From Caldifarciminota bacterium UBA5631 (lineage in GTDB: Bacteria > Hydrothermota > Hydrothermia > UBA1063): DNA of 61,008 nucleotides. The stretch lies in contig DIJZ01000005.1 in NCBI GenBank assembly GCA_002421425.1, positions 1 to 61,008 on the forward strand, given 5' to 3'. The translations under genes and the position numbers were made by a program. Shown here piece after piece: positions 26,613 through 34,882 of this stretch. The notes beneath the pieces are model-generated. The model made no database searches and had not been told where the DNA came from. It was given only the letters and a program-made list of their open reading frames with translations. Each line of letters opens with the position of its first letter. Positions within the stretch are counted from its first letter, which is position 1.

Positions 26613-28010
26613 TTAAAAGTCTAAGGACTCAGGCGCGTAGTTCTCAAACCTTGCATATTCCCTGATGAAGGTAAGTTTCAATTCTCCAATTGGGCCATTT
26701 CTGTGCTTTCCAATTATAACATCCACGGTATTTTCATCAACAGAGGGTTGCATTCCTCTGAACTCAGAGGTCTCGTCTTCCCCTCTCTGTTTGTGAAGGA
26801 ATATTACGACGTCCGCATCCTGCTCTATTGCACCTGATTCTCTCAGGTCTGAAAGTTGCGGCCTTTTATCTGCTCTCTGTTCAATTGCCCGAGAAAGCTG
26901 TGAAAGGGCAATTATTGGAATCTGTAGCTCCTTGGCAAGAGCTTTTAAAGACCGTGAAATGGCGGATATTTCCTGCTGCCTATTTTCGGAGTTTTCGGGT
27001 CCCTGTATCAGCTGAAGGTAGTCAACGAAAATTGCTTCAACGTTACGTTCTCTTCGGATTCTACGAGCCTTTGCCCTGAGTTCCAGGATTGGAATTGACG
27101 GGGTATCATCAATGTAAATTGGCGCCTTCTTAAGTTGCCCTGCTGCTATGGTGATCTTCTCAAAATCTTCATCTTTGATGATACCCTTCCTCAACCTGGA
27201 CATATCGATTCTTGATTGCATGCACAAAAGCCTGAACCCAATCTGTTCCATGGGCATCTCAAGACTAAAAAGAGCTGAAGGTTTTCCCAGTTCAACACCA
27301 AGGTATCTCATGATACTCAGAGCAAGGCTGGTTTTCCCTTGAGAAGGCCTCGATGCTACGATTACCAGGTCACCTTTTTGAAAACCCGAGGTAATATCAT
27401 CCAGATCTTTGAATCCTGAAGGTACACCGGTAATGCTGGAACCTGATGTCCTAATATGTTCAATCATTTTTACATTTTCAGTAACAAGCACTTCCATAGT
27501 AATAAAACTCTTTCTTACTTCCCTCTCACGAATGCTTAGAATTTGTTGCTCTGCAAAGTCGAGAAGTTCTTCTGCTGGTCTGGAACCTGTATAAGCTTCC
27601 TTTAGAATATCCGTGGAGTTTTCGATGATTTTTCGGAATATAGACTTTTCCTGAAGAATTTTGCAGTGGTTGTCGATCAGGGCAGGGGATATAACACTCT
27701 CGGCAATGGCCATAATATATTCGTGGCCACCAACCTCCTCGAGAATCCCTTTTTTCTTCAATTCTTCAACCAGAGTGAGCGGATCTACATTTTTGTGCGT
27801 TTCAAATATCTCAGAAATTGTGTTGTAAATCTTTCTGTGTGCATCTACAAAAAAATCTTCTTCTTTGAGAGACTCAAGTCCCTTGAACAGGGCTTCTTCG
27901 TTCATGAGCATTGCGCCAAGAACTGACATTTCCACTTCTCTGGAATAAGGGAGTTCACCTATTTCATTGTTTTGTGGGCTTCGTGTGACCCTTCTCTTTT
28001 GATCTCTCAT
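26613..28010 (-). CDS. dnaB: Replicative DNA helicase DnaB
   Basis: The hexameric 5'-3' helicase of the replication fork. An N-terminal DnaB domain (PYSREVEMSVLGAML near the start) is followed by the RecA-like motor with Walker A SRPSQGKTSLA and Walker B IFVDYLQLI. DLRESGAIEQDADVV and a C-terminal arginine-finger region follow. The length of 465 is normal and no intein is present. The start overlaps the end of alr by four bases (ATGA). A likely loader, DciA, is encoded at 36801-37088. Confidence 0.95.
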   Translation of the reverse strand: MRDQKRRVTRSPQNNEIGELPYSREVEMSVLGAMLMNEEALFKGLESLKEEDFFVDAHRKIYNTISEIFETHKNVDPLTLVEELKKKGILEEVGGHEYIMAIAESVISPALIDNHCKILQEKSIFRKIIENSTDILKEAYTGSRPAEELLDFAEQQILSIREREVRKSFITMEVLVTENVKMIEHIRTSGSSITGVPSGFKDLDDITSGFQKGDLVIVASRPSQGKTSLALSIMRYLGVELGKPSALFSLEMPMEQIGFRLLCMQSRIDMSRLRKGIIKDEDFEKITIAAGQLKKAPIYIDDTPSIPILELRAKARRIRRERNVEAIFVDYLQLIQGPENSENRQQEISAISRSLKALAKELQIPIIALSQLSRAIEQRADKRPQLSDLRESGAIEQDADVVIFLHKQRGEDETSEFRGMQPSVDENTVDVIIGKHRNGPIGELKLTFIREYARFENYAPESLDF

Positions 28011-29092
28011 ACCACAACCCTTTTCAGTTTTGGCGATAGTTTTGTTACAATTTCGTAATTTATCGTTTTACTTTTTTCAGCCAATTCAGCGACTGTTATT
28101 TCTTCACCACCATCTTTACCAATAAGCGTAACTACATCACCAACTTTAATATACCCCACGACTTTCGTAGCGTCAAAAATTATGTGATTCATACATACCT
28201 TTCCAAGAATTGGTAATCTTTGTCCTTTAAACAGCACATCTGCTTTGCCCTTAAGGTTCCACATATAGCCGTTCCCGTACCCAAGGGGTATTGTTGCTAC
28301 CCACATATCCCTGGGCGCCTTGAAGAGATGATCATAGCTTACGCCTTCGCCTTTATGAATTCGGATTATGTCAATGACCGTTGATTTCAGACTCAATATA
28401 GGTTGAAGTTTGTTATCGGAGTTTGATGATATTAGCCCGTAAATCGAAATGCCCGGCCTTACGCTGTTAGTGATATCAAGAAGAAGTTTCAGAATTCCGG
28501 AACTGTTCTCCATATGGATTAGTGTATCACTAGGAAGATTTGTACTTTTGATTACCTTTCTGAAACGTTCTGCCTGGGTTTTTGCGAAATTTATATTTTC
28601 AGGCAGTGTTGCATAATGAGAGAAAATTCCTTCAAGGGATAAATGTGGTGCATTTTGGATTATTTCAAGGGCTTTTGCAAGACCCTCTGGAGAGAGTCCT
28701 GACCTGTTCATCCCAGTGTTAATTTCCACGTGCACACTGAGTGTTTTACCCAGTTTCATCTTTGCGAGGTCAGAAATATATTCAAGATTACCCGCAAAGA
28801 TGCTGAAACCGCTTTCAGCCGTTTCTTTTATTTCTTTTTCCGTTAATGGAGGGAGCGAGAGAATTATTTTTGCATCCTTAAGCTGATTTTTGAGTTCCAG
28901 ACCCTCTTCGAGGTCGGCAACAACAAAAGCGTGCACGCTATCTTGCAGAATGCGAGAAACCTCAATCAGGCCATGTCCGTATGCATTTGATTTCACTACT
29001 GCGAGGATTTTTTTACCTTTCGCCTTTTCTTTGATGACCTTTATGTTGTTCAGGAGGGCTTCTTTTGAAATCTCTATCCAGTTCAGAGCCAT
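28007..29092 (-). CDS. alr: Alanine racemase
   Basis: A fold-type III PLP enzyme converting L- to D-alanine for peptidoglycan. The PLP lysine is in AVVKSNAYGHG near the N-terminus, and the catalytic Tyr is in GVSYDHLF. MNRSGL and GYGNGY are further family motifs. I choose ATG 29092, one base after the upstream stop, giving MALNWIEIS and 361 residues. An in-frame TTG at 29131 would only add residues outside the family consensus. ddl, its pathway partner, is at 46708-47667. Confidence 0.93.
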   Translation of the reverse strand: MALNWIEISKEALLNNIKVIKEKAKGKKILAVVKSNAYGHGLIEVSRILQDSVHAFVVADLEEGLELKNQLKDAKIILSLPPLTEKEIKETAESGFSIFAGNLEYISDLAKMKLGKTLSVHVEINTGMNRSGLSPEGLAKALEIIQNAPHLSLEGIFSHYATLPENINFAKTQAERFRKVIKSTNLPSDTLIHMENSSGILKLLLDITNSVRPGISIYGLISSNSDNKLQPILSLKSTVIDIIRIHKGEGVSYDHLFKAPRDMWVATIPLGYGNGYMWNLKGKADVLFKGQRLPILGKVCMNHIIFDATKVVGYIKVGDVVTLIGKDGGEEITVAELAEKSKTINYEIVTKLSPKLKRVVV

Positions 29093-29093
29093 T

Positions 29094-29576
29094 TTAGAAC
29101 CCCAGTTTGAAACCAATAGTAAACCATTCAAGAACTTTGGTATTCCCTCTGTACTGACTGTATTTCCCCATTAGAAAGAGCTTAACAGGTTTTTCAGTGA
29201 TTCTAACTGATGCTTCACCAGCAGCTCCAACAAGATTATCGCTGGTTTTGAAGGAGGGGTTTTCACAGTACATTTTTGTCAGTAGCACTATAGCGTGGAG
29301 GTCTATTGCATTGTGGAACACAGGAGGGGTAATGCACAAGTCCGGAGAAACACTAAACAGTTTGATGCTGGAATTCCCCGTTCCAGAAATGATTCCCGAG
29401 GTGGAATTGATATCGAATCCTATAGAAACAAGACTAAGTTGTGCAAAATGTACCTGTACACCACCGCATCCCCCGCTTTTTATGATTTCTCTTGTTTCTC
29501 CTGAAGGTAACGTAATTCCGAGATACCCCTGCATCTTCAAGAACCCTGAAATTAGAAGAAATGTGAGGGCATTCAT
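29094..29576 (-). CDS. Small secreted beta-barrel-like protein
   Basis: A 160-residue protein with a short signal-like N-terminus (MNALTFLLISGFLKMQG), alternating hydrophobic/polar strands and a C-terminal aromatic residue (FTIGFKLGF). These features are typical of small outer-membrane barrels. Its start overlaps the pmbA stop by four bases (ATGA) and its stop abuts alr, so it belongs to the same operon. I do not recognise a family, and it could instead be a periplasmic beta protein. Confidence 0.5.
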   Translation of the reverse strand: MNALTFLLISGFLKMQGYLGITLPSGETREIIKSGGCGGVQVHFAQLSLVSIGFDINSTSGIISGTGNSSIKLFSVSPDLCITPPVFHNAIDLHAIVLLTKMYCENPSFKTSDNLVGAAGEASVRITEKPVKLFLMGKYSQYRGNTKVLEWFTIGFKLGF

Positions 29577-30883
29577 TTTGATGTTACTGAAATGCCTTCA
29601 AGTACCACAAATGGTAGTTTCGCAAACGTTGAGCCCACTCCCGGGAAGAGCTCAGAGTCTTTTGATATCTCTAAGATCCTGTTGAAGTCAGAATATACGT
29701 TTCCAGAGATCATTGTATCTTTGACTCTTCCAATAATCTCGCCCTTTTCAATGTAGTAGCCAAGTCCCACGTTTAGGGAATAGTCTCCCATCAGTATGTT
29801 GGATTGTCCACCCCCAATTGGGAAGAGGAACAGAATTGTGTTATCAAGTTCTGCTACGATTTCATCAAGGGATCTATTTCCTTCCAGCAAATGCAGAGTA
29901 TGGAATCCTGGAAGAGGTTGCGAGGTATAACTGCCACGGATCCCGTTACCCGAGGGGCTCATGTTTAGTTCCTGAGCCGAGTCGAGGTTTAGTATGAAGT
30001 TCTTCAGTACCCCATTTTCAATAATTGCACGTTTTGATACTGGAAGCCCTTCATCATCGTATTTTTTCTTTCCGGGGGTGTCCATTAGAGGATCATCAAA
30101 TATGTTTATCTTGTCGTCAAGAATTTTCTCATTCATCTTTCCCAAAAGCGGAGACATCCTCCGGGAAAGATAGAATCCGTTAACTCCACTGCTTACTGCC
30201 ATTCCGAGGGTTACTAACAGAGAAGGGGGCCCAAAAACCACCTTGTACTTTCCTGATGGAACTCTCACAACTTTCTCATAATTGATCAGAGTCCGTTCCA
30301 TCTTGCCTACTGTATCCCAGAGGTCTTTTGCCTCAAGTTTGCTCTTCTTCCAGGTCCAGTTAAATGTGAAGAGGAATCCAGATGAAGTGATGCTGAAAAG
30401 ACTAAGCGAGAAATCAAAGAAATTTGCATGCCTTTGAACTAGTTTCTCACTTCTATAATTCGCAAGCTTGCGGGTTGATGCAATCTGAGTCACAGAAAGG
30501 TTTACTTTTCCTGAATACTTTGTTTCAAGGTATTTCACAACTTCTTTAATAATAGGAAAAATCTCCTCAAATTCAATCTCGCTTTGCAGTTCTCCGAGGG
30601 ATTCAGAGTGCTCCGGAAGCTCCGGGAAGCTGAAGAGTGCTTCTTTACCGTATTTGGCGGAATTTATGGCATAGTCTATAACCTCGGGGTTATGGATATT
30701 GTTTGAACTGCTGAATCCAAGTCGGTTTTCATGAATTACCCTAACTCCAGCACCTTCAATGATTTTATGGCTAATGTCCTGAAGCTCACTTTGTTCAAAA
30801 CTAAGACTCCTGGTTTCTTCTCTAATGGAAAATACTTCAAACTTCAAATTTCTTTTTCTGGCTTCCGAAACGAGTTTGTCCAT
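29573..30883 (-). CDS. pmbA: TldE/PmbA-family metalloprotease partner
   Basis: The non-catalytic partner of the TldD/TldE heterodimeric protease that degrades unfolded peptides and matures some peptide products. The 436 residues show the family core: an N-terminal RSLSFEQSELQDIS region, central GGPPSLLVTLG-like strands and a C-terminal NVGLGYYIEKGEI...SGNVY...LFPGVGS segment. There is no HExxxH motif, as expected for TldE. The ATG follows TAGGAGGAAAG and lies one base after the tldD stop. Confidence 0.9.
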   Translation of the reverse strand: MDKLVSEARKRNLKFEVFSIREETRSLSFEQSELQDISHKIIEGAGVRVIHENRLGFSSSNNIHNPEVIDYAINSAKYGKEALFSFPELPEHSESLGELQSEIEFEEIFPIIKEVVKYLETKYSGKVNLSVTQIASTRKLANYRSEKLVQRHANFFDFSLSLFSITSSGFLFTFNWTWKKSKLEAKDLWDTVGKMERTLINYEKVVRVPSGKYKVVFGPPSLLVTLGMAVSSGVNGFYLSRRMSPLLGKMNEKILDDKINIFDDPLMDTPGKKKYDDEGLPVSKRAIIENGVLKNFILNLDSAQELNMSPSGNGIRGSYTSQPLPGFHTLHLLEGNRSLDEIVAELDNTILFLFPIGGGQSNILMGDYSLNVGLGYYIEKGEIIGRVKDTMISGNVYSDFNRILEISKDSELFPGVGSTFAKLPFVVLEGISVTSK

Positions 30884-30884
30884 T

Positions 30885-32249
30885 TTACTTTCCTCCTATT
30901 ACTACGTTTCTAATTCTGATATGCGGAGCACCATCGGAAACAGGTAAGGGCATCTGACCACCCTTTCCACAACCACCCAGGCCTCCAAACATTTTCAAAT
31001 CGTTTGCCACACCGTCAATATTTCTTAGAGTTTCAAAAAGGTTTCCTGACAGGATTACATCTCTTACGGGATCGGTAATTTTTCCATTTTCGATTTTATA
31101 TGCCTTTGCTGAGGAAAATGTAAACATCTCGAGTTCAGTGTTTCCACCAAGGGCACCTACAACGTAGAGTCCTCTATCAATTCCATCCAGAAGTTCATCC
31201 AGTGTGCTTTCTCCATTCTCAATGTAAGTATTTGTCATTCTAACGAGGGGCATATAATTGAATCTTATCGCTCTTGAGTTTCCCGTTGGCCTTTCGTCCA
31301 TTATGGCCGCTGTGAACCTTGAATGTAATCTCCCTGAAAGTTTTCCATTCTTAATTAAGTAGGTTTTTCCTGATTTGACTCCATCGTCATCATATGCAAT
31401 GAAGCCTCTTTCACCTTCAATGGAACCATCATCAACCACGGAGAGTATTTCTGTGGCAATGTCTTTTCCAAGGGTCATTATTTCTTTTAACCTTTCGTTT
31501 CTTGAAACGTGATCTGCTTCGGAAAGATGACCGAAGGCCTCGTGAATGAAAACACCTGCAATCTGCGGGTCAAGAATTACAGTATAAATTCCGCCTTCGA
31601 CTTTGTCTGCTTTGAGCAAGTCAAGGACATCTTTTTTAAGAGACTCGAGCTCTGCCTCACGATGAAGCACGGTTTCATAGCCCCTTAGATCTCCAAAAGT
31701 CCTGTTTGCTCTCTGTAAAATGTCACCCTCTTTCCCTGTTATGGTTGCTGCAATGCCGCAATAAGGCCTTTCCTCAACGATTTCAGCCCCCTCGGTACTT
31801 ACGAAGTGTCTGGTTAGAAGCTCTTCGCGATAGATTACAGAAGTTGCAACGAATTTCTCGCTTCCTTTCAGTATACTGTGATATCTTTTAACAAGCTCCA
31901 CTTTTTCGTCAAATGACACACTATCCGGATGAATTGAAACTCTTGCTTTGAAATGATCTTTTTGTGGTTTCGTGGGGTAAAGTTCAACCTCCTGGCTGGG
32001 TTTTAGCAGTTTCGCGAGCTTTTCCGCACTGCTTATTGCTTTCTCAACGTCTTCAACACTGGTAAAGGTTGAAAATCCAAAAGCGCCCCTATGAAAGAAG
32101 CGCACTGACCCACCGGAGACAATATTGGTTGAGGAGGATTCAATTTTTCCGTTCGTTATGTTGATGTCAGTAATCTTCCAGGTCTCAAAACGGATGTCTG
32201 CATACCCATTTTCGATTTTACTTAAGGCTTCTTTTAAATTCTCTATCAT
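30885..32249 (-). CDS. tldD: TldD metalloprotease
   Basis: The zinc-bearing subunit of the TldD/TldE protease. The metal motif HEAFGH is intact in VFIHEAFGHLSEADHV. GERGFIAYDDDG and the C-terminal GGCGKGGQMPLPVSDGAPH segment are family hallmarks. I place the start at ATG 32249, preceded by AAAGGAGATAGAA, giving 454 residues. An in-frame TTG at 32279 lies upstream of this ribosome binding site. The substrate is unknown. The operon also encodes a small barrel-like protein and alr. Confidence 0.93.
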   Translation of the reverse strand: MIENLKEALSKIENGYADIRFETWKITDINITNGKIESSSTNIVSGGSVRFFHRGAFGFSTFTSVEDVEKAISSAEKLAKLLKPSQEVELYPTKPQKDHFKARVSIHPDSVSFDEKVELVKRYHSILKGSEKFVATSVIYREELLTRHFVSTEGAEIVEERPYCGIAATITGKEGDILQRANRTFGDLRGYETVLHREAELESLKKDVLDLLKADKVEGGIYTVILDPQIAGVFIHEAFGHLSEADHVSRNERLKEIMTLGKDIATEILSVVDDGSIEGERGFIAYDDDGVKSGKTYLIKNGKLSGRLHSRFTAAIMDERPTGNSRAIRFNYMPLVRMTNTYIENGESTLDELLDGIDRGLYVVGALGGNTELEMFTFSSAKAYKIENGKITDPVRDVILSGNLFETLRNIDGVANDLKMFGGLGGCGKGGQMPLPVSDGAPHIRIRNVVIGGK

Positions 32250-32262
32250 TTCTATCTCCTTT

Positions 32263-33054
32263 CTATTTAAGCACTTCAATTCTGTAAGCTTCTATTTGCT
32301 TTTTGCCTCTGAAGGAATTGAGTCTTCCTTCAATTTTCAACTTCATACCGGACACGTAATCGTAGTGTCCGCGTATAAAAACCCTTGTACCGTCATTCAG
32401 ATAAATTATAGTATAAGGTTTCCCCTTCTTTGAAACCTTCCTTTCAACTATTTTAGCGGTTCCAACGAAGATAGAATTACTGCTATCATAAAAAGAAGGG
32501 TTCTCTTTCTTTGATTCGCTCCACAGTTTTTCAAAATATTTTTTGAATTCCTTTGCAATTTGTTCACTTTCAATTAACACGTTACTTTCGTTGTTCTCCT
32601 GAAGTCCATAATAAGTCCAGTTAGTGGAGCCTATTAGCACGAACCTGGAATCCACCACCATAAACTTTGCGTGAGTTGTCCTGTTTTTCAGGTCAAGTTT
32701 AATTTCGATATTCTTGTGGTTAAGTTTGCTAAGGATAGATTTTACAGAGTTGATGAATCCCTTTCCTAAGAAATCTTCTCCTCCTTCGAGCAGCAATCTG
32801 ACTTTTACGCCTTGCTCAGCTTTTTTAAGAAGCAGTTCAGCCAACCTGTTCGAGTAACTCTCAGGCTTGTCATTATAGTAAGAAAATTGGAACATGCAGA
32901 CAACAATTTCCTTCTTCGAGTTTTCAATCAAGTACTGTGCGTTACTGAAATACGCAGTATCAAAGGCGCATACTACCTTAGCACCTTCAGCAGAGTTTGA
33001 TATTTTTCCATAAGGCTGGCCTAGAATGAAAAATAGAACAATGATCAAATTCAT
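32263..33054 (-). CDS. Secreted phospholipase D-like nuclease
   Basis: A 263-residue protein with a signal peptide (about 1-16), one HKD motif (His128, Lys130, Asp135, then GSTNW at 142-146) and a C-terminal beta domain rich in Lys, perhaps OB-like, for nucleic acid binding. A single HKD motif implies a dimer, as in Nuc endonucleases. A periplasmic or cell-surface nuclease used for DNA uptake or scavenging is likely; phospholipase activity is the alternative. The ATG is seven bases after a -10-like TAAAAT, with no Shine-Dalgarno sequence. Confidence 0.8.
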   Translation of the reverse strand: MNLIIVLFFILGQPYGKISNSAEGAKVVCAFDTAYFSNAQYLIENSKKEIVVCMFQFSYYNDKPESYSNRLAELLLKKAEQGVKVRLLLEGGEDFLGKGFINSVKSILSKLNHKNIEIKLDLKNRTTHAKFMVVDSRFVLIGSTNWTYYGLQENNESNVLIESEQIAKEFKKYFEKLWSESKKENPSFYDSSNSIFVGTAKIVERKVSKKGKPYTIIYLNDGTRVFIRGHYDYVSGMKLKIEGRLNSFRGKKQIEAYRIEVLK

Positions 33055-33060
33055 TTCTAT

Positions 33061-33066
33061 ATTTTA
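33061..33066 (-). promoter_or_regulatory. Candidate leaderless -10 box of the PLD-like gene
   Basis: TAAAAT on the minus strand is followed by six bases (ATAGAA) and ATG at 33054, the same spacing as other leaderless genes in this window. The -35 region at the correct distance (TTCTAT) is poor, so this call is weaker than the others. Confidence 0.4.
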
Positions 33067-33189
33067 AAGGTGTGCGTTCGGGAATAGAAATCTTTATATC
33101 TATGCAGTTAGTGTGAAACTGCATTCGTAGTTATCTTGTCAGTGGAAAACTTGAAGTTGGTGAAAACCCTTAATCCATGAACAAAATCG

Positions 33190-33218
33190 TTGATTGAACC
33201 ATCAAAGAATTATATAAT
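33190..33218 (+). promoter_or_regulatory. Promoter of the outer-membrane-like protein gene
   Basis: TTGATT (33190-33195), a 17-base spacer and TATAAT (33213-33218) predict a start near 33225. The roughly 11-base leader is almost entirely the ribosome binding site AAGGAGG (33225-33231). Confidence 0.7.
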
Positions 33219-33235
33219 TTCAAAAAGGAGGAAGA

Positions 33236-34882
33236 ATGTTTTTTTCTCTGGTTATTTTTATTATTGCACAGTTCAATCCTGCAAGTGAGTTACAGGATAT
33301 CTACTCCAGCAGTTATTTTACCACAGCATTTCTAATGAAGGGAGTGGAGGAGTACATAGTGAATCCTTCATACCTTCATCTTCTGAGTAACGTGCATTTG
33401 CTCACCAACTTTAGAGACTTCCGCGATCCTTCTAATTTCTTTGTGATAGGAGGGAATTTAAGCACCGAGCCATTGCGGGAAGGAGGTTTGGTTCGTATCG
33501 GTGGAACAAAGGCCGCGTTGGACAACTCATTGGGATTCAAGGGATACTCAAGAAAGGATACTGTAGAGTACGCTGACCTTGACTCGAACGGAGTTTCTGA
33601 TAGGGCGATTCTTAAGAAATTTGAGACCAACGGAGATTCAACCTTCTTTCACCTTTCGGGTTATGCAGGATTTCAGTTCCTTTTTGAAGATTGGTACATT
33701 GCGGCCTCTCTAATGAAGAAGCAGGAATCTTTTGACGCTGAGATTCCAGGTAGCCTTGAAAACCCTCTGGGTTACTTCGCTTATAGGGAGATTGAGGTCA
33801 CATATCCTGACTACAGCTTCGTGAAACTTGTAGAAGCAAAAGGTGACTATCTAAAGAAGGGTACAGAAAATCTGAGTCACGTCCGCCTTGGAGGTGGGTA
33901 TTTTTTCCCGGATTCTTCCTTTGTAAGTATCCTCGTTGGCTACAGAATTCTGGAAGATCGGTTGACAAATGGAGCATACTACTCGTTTACAACTGATCTT
34001 GACACCACAAGGCAGGAAATCCATTATACGGTGGAGCAGTTCAGGGAAGATGAAGAAAAGTCCCTGGAGGGCAATGGCTTCTCTTTCGAAGTAAACTTCT
34101 TCAGGCCTAAAGGCAGGAGTTCAAGGGAAATTAGTTTAGCTTTTACCAGGGACAAACAGAATGCCGATACCATTTGGAAACTTAGTACAGGTTATGTGGG
34201 CGTTTTCAATACTGTTTCAGATACGTTTGTTAGTCAATATGATAGTACAGGCTTTAAAGAGACATACTATACAAGTACCAGAGGAAAAAGCCGCAATTAC
34301 TTTAAAGGTTCATACTCAGAAGTTATCGAGTTAAACGAAAATTTCCGTCTCGGCTTCGGGATAAATGGCTACTTCAGCTATCTTAACTTTCCACGCACTT
34401 ACAGCTTCCTTGATTCGACAGAAGTTATTTTTTCCGATGGAGATACAATGCCTCAAGATTCTGATGATTATTCGCGATACGTATTCTACAGGATGACGGG
34501 ATTCGAAAGCGACGAAGAGAAAAAATATGAGCTTCAGATTCCCTTTGGAGTTGAAGTAAATCCCTTTGGATTCAAGAGAGTTGCTTTGAGAGCTGGAACT
34601 ATTTTCAGTCTTACTCACCAGGAAATCAGCACTGAGAAAAGGTATACACCATCAGGAGTGGCCATAGACTCGACCTTCAGAGGGGACTCGACAAGTTCTG
34701 TTAAAACGTGGAGCGTCGCGGAGTCGCGTTACAGGAACTCCTATCTGGAGGAGATCGGTAAAGTGTATTTTCTATATGGGGTGAGCCTTGATGTAAGCGA
34801 AAATTTTCAACTTGCTATAATTTTAAAACATGACACTGAAAAGTTTAGAACCGCAAGCGTCTCGGCAGTTTTGAGATTCTAA
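33236..34882 (+). CDS. Outer-membrane beta-barrel-like protein
   Basis: A 548-residue protein with a short signal peptide (about 1-12). Long alternating amphipathic strands are separated by acidic, Ser/Thr-rich turns, and the last strand ends in Phe (VSAVLRF), as in outer-membrane barrels. I recognise no specific family, and the ligand and role are unknown. It is a single-gene unit with its own promoter and overlaps the converging gyrB by four bases. Confidence 0.6.
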   Translation: MFFSLVIFIIAQFNPASELQDIYSSSYFTTAFLMKGVEEYIVNPSYLHLLSNVHLLTNFRDFRDPSNFFVIGGNLSTEPLREGGLVRIGGTKAALDNSLGFKGYSRKDTVEYADLDSNGVSDRAILKKFETNGDSTFFHLSGYAGFQFLFEDWYIAASLMKKQESFDAEIPGSLENPLGYFAYREIEVTYPDYSFVKLVEAKGDYLKKGTENLSHVRLGGGYFFPDSSFVSILVGYRILEDRLTNGAYYSFTTDLDTTRQEIHYTVEQFREDEEKSLEGNGFSFEVNFFRPKGRSSREISLAFTRDKQNADTIWKLSTGYVGVFNTVSDTFVSQYDSTGFKETYYTSTRGKSRNYFKGSYSEVIELNENFRLGFGINGYFSYLNFPRTYSFLDSTEVIFSDGDTMPQDSDDYSRYVFYRMTGFESDEEKKYELQIPFGVEVNPFGFKRVALRAGTIFSLTHQEISTEKRYTPSGVAIDSTFRGDSTSSVKTWSVAESRYRNSYLEEIGKVYFLYGVSLDVSENFQLAIILKHDTEKFRTASVSAVLRF

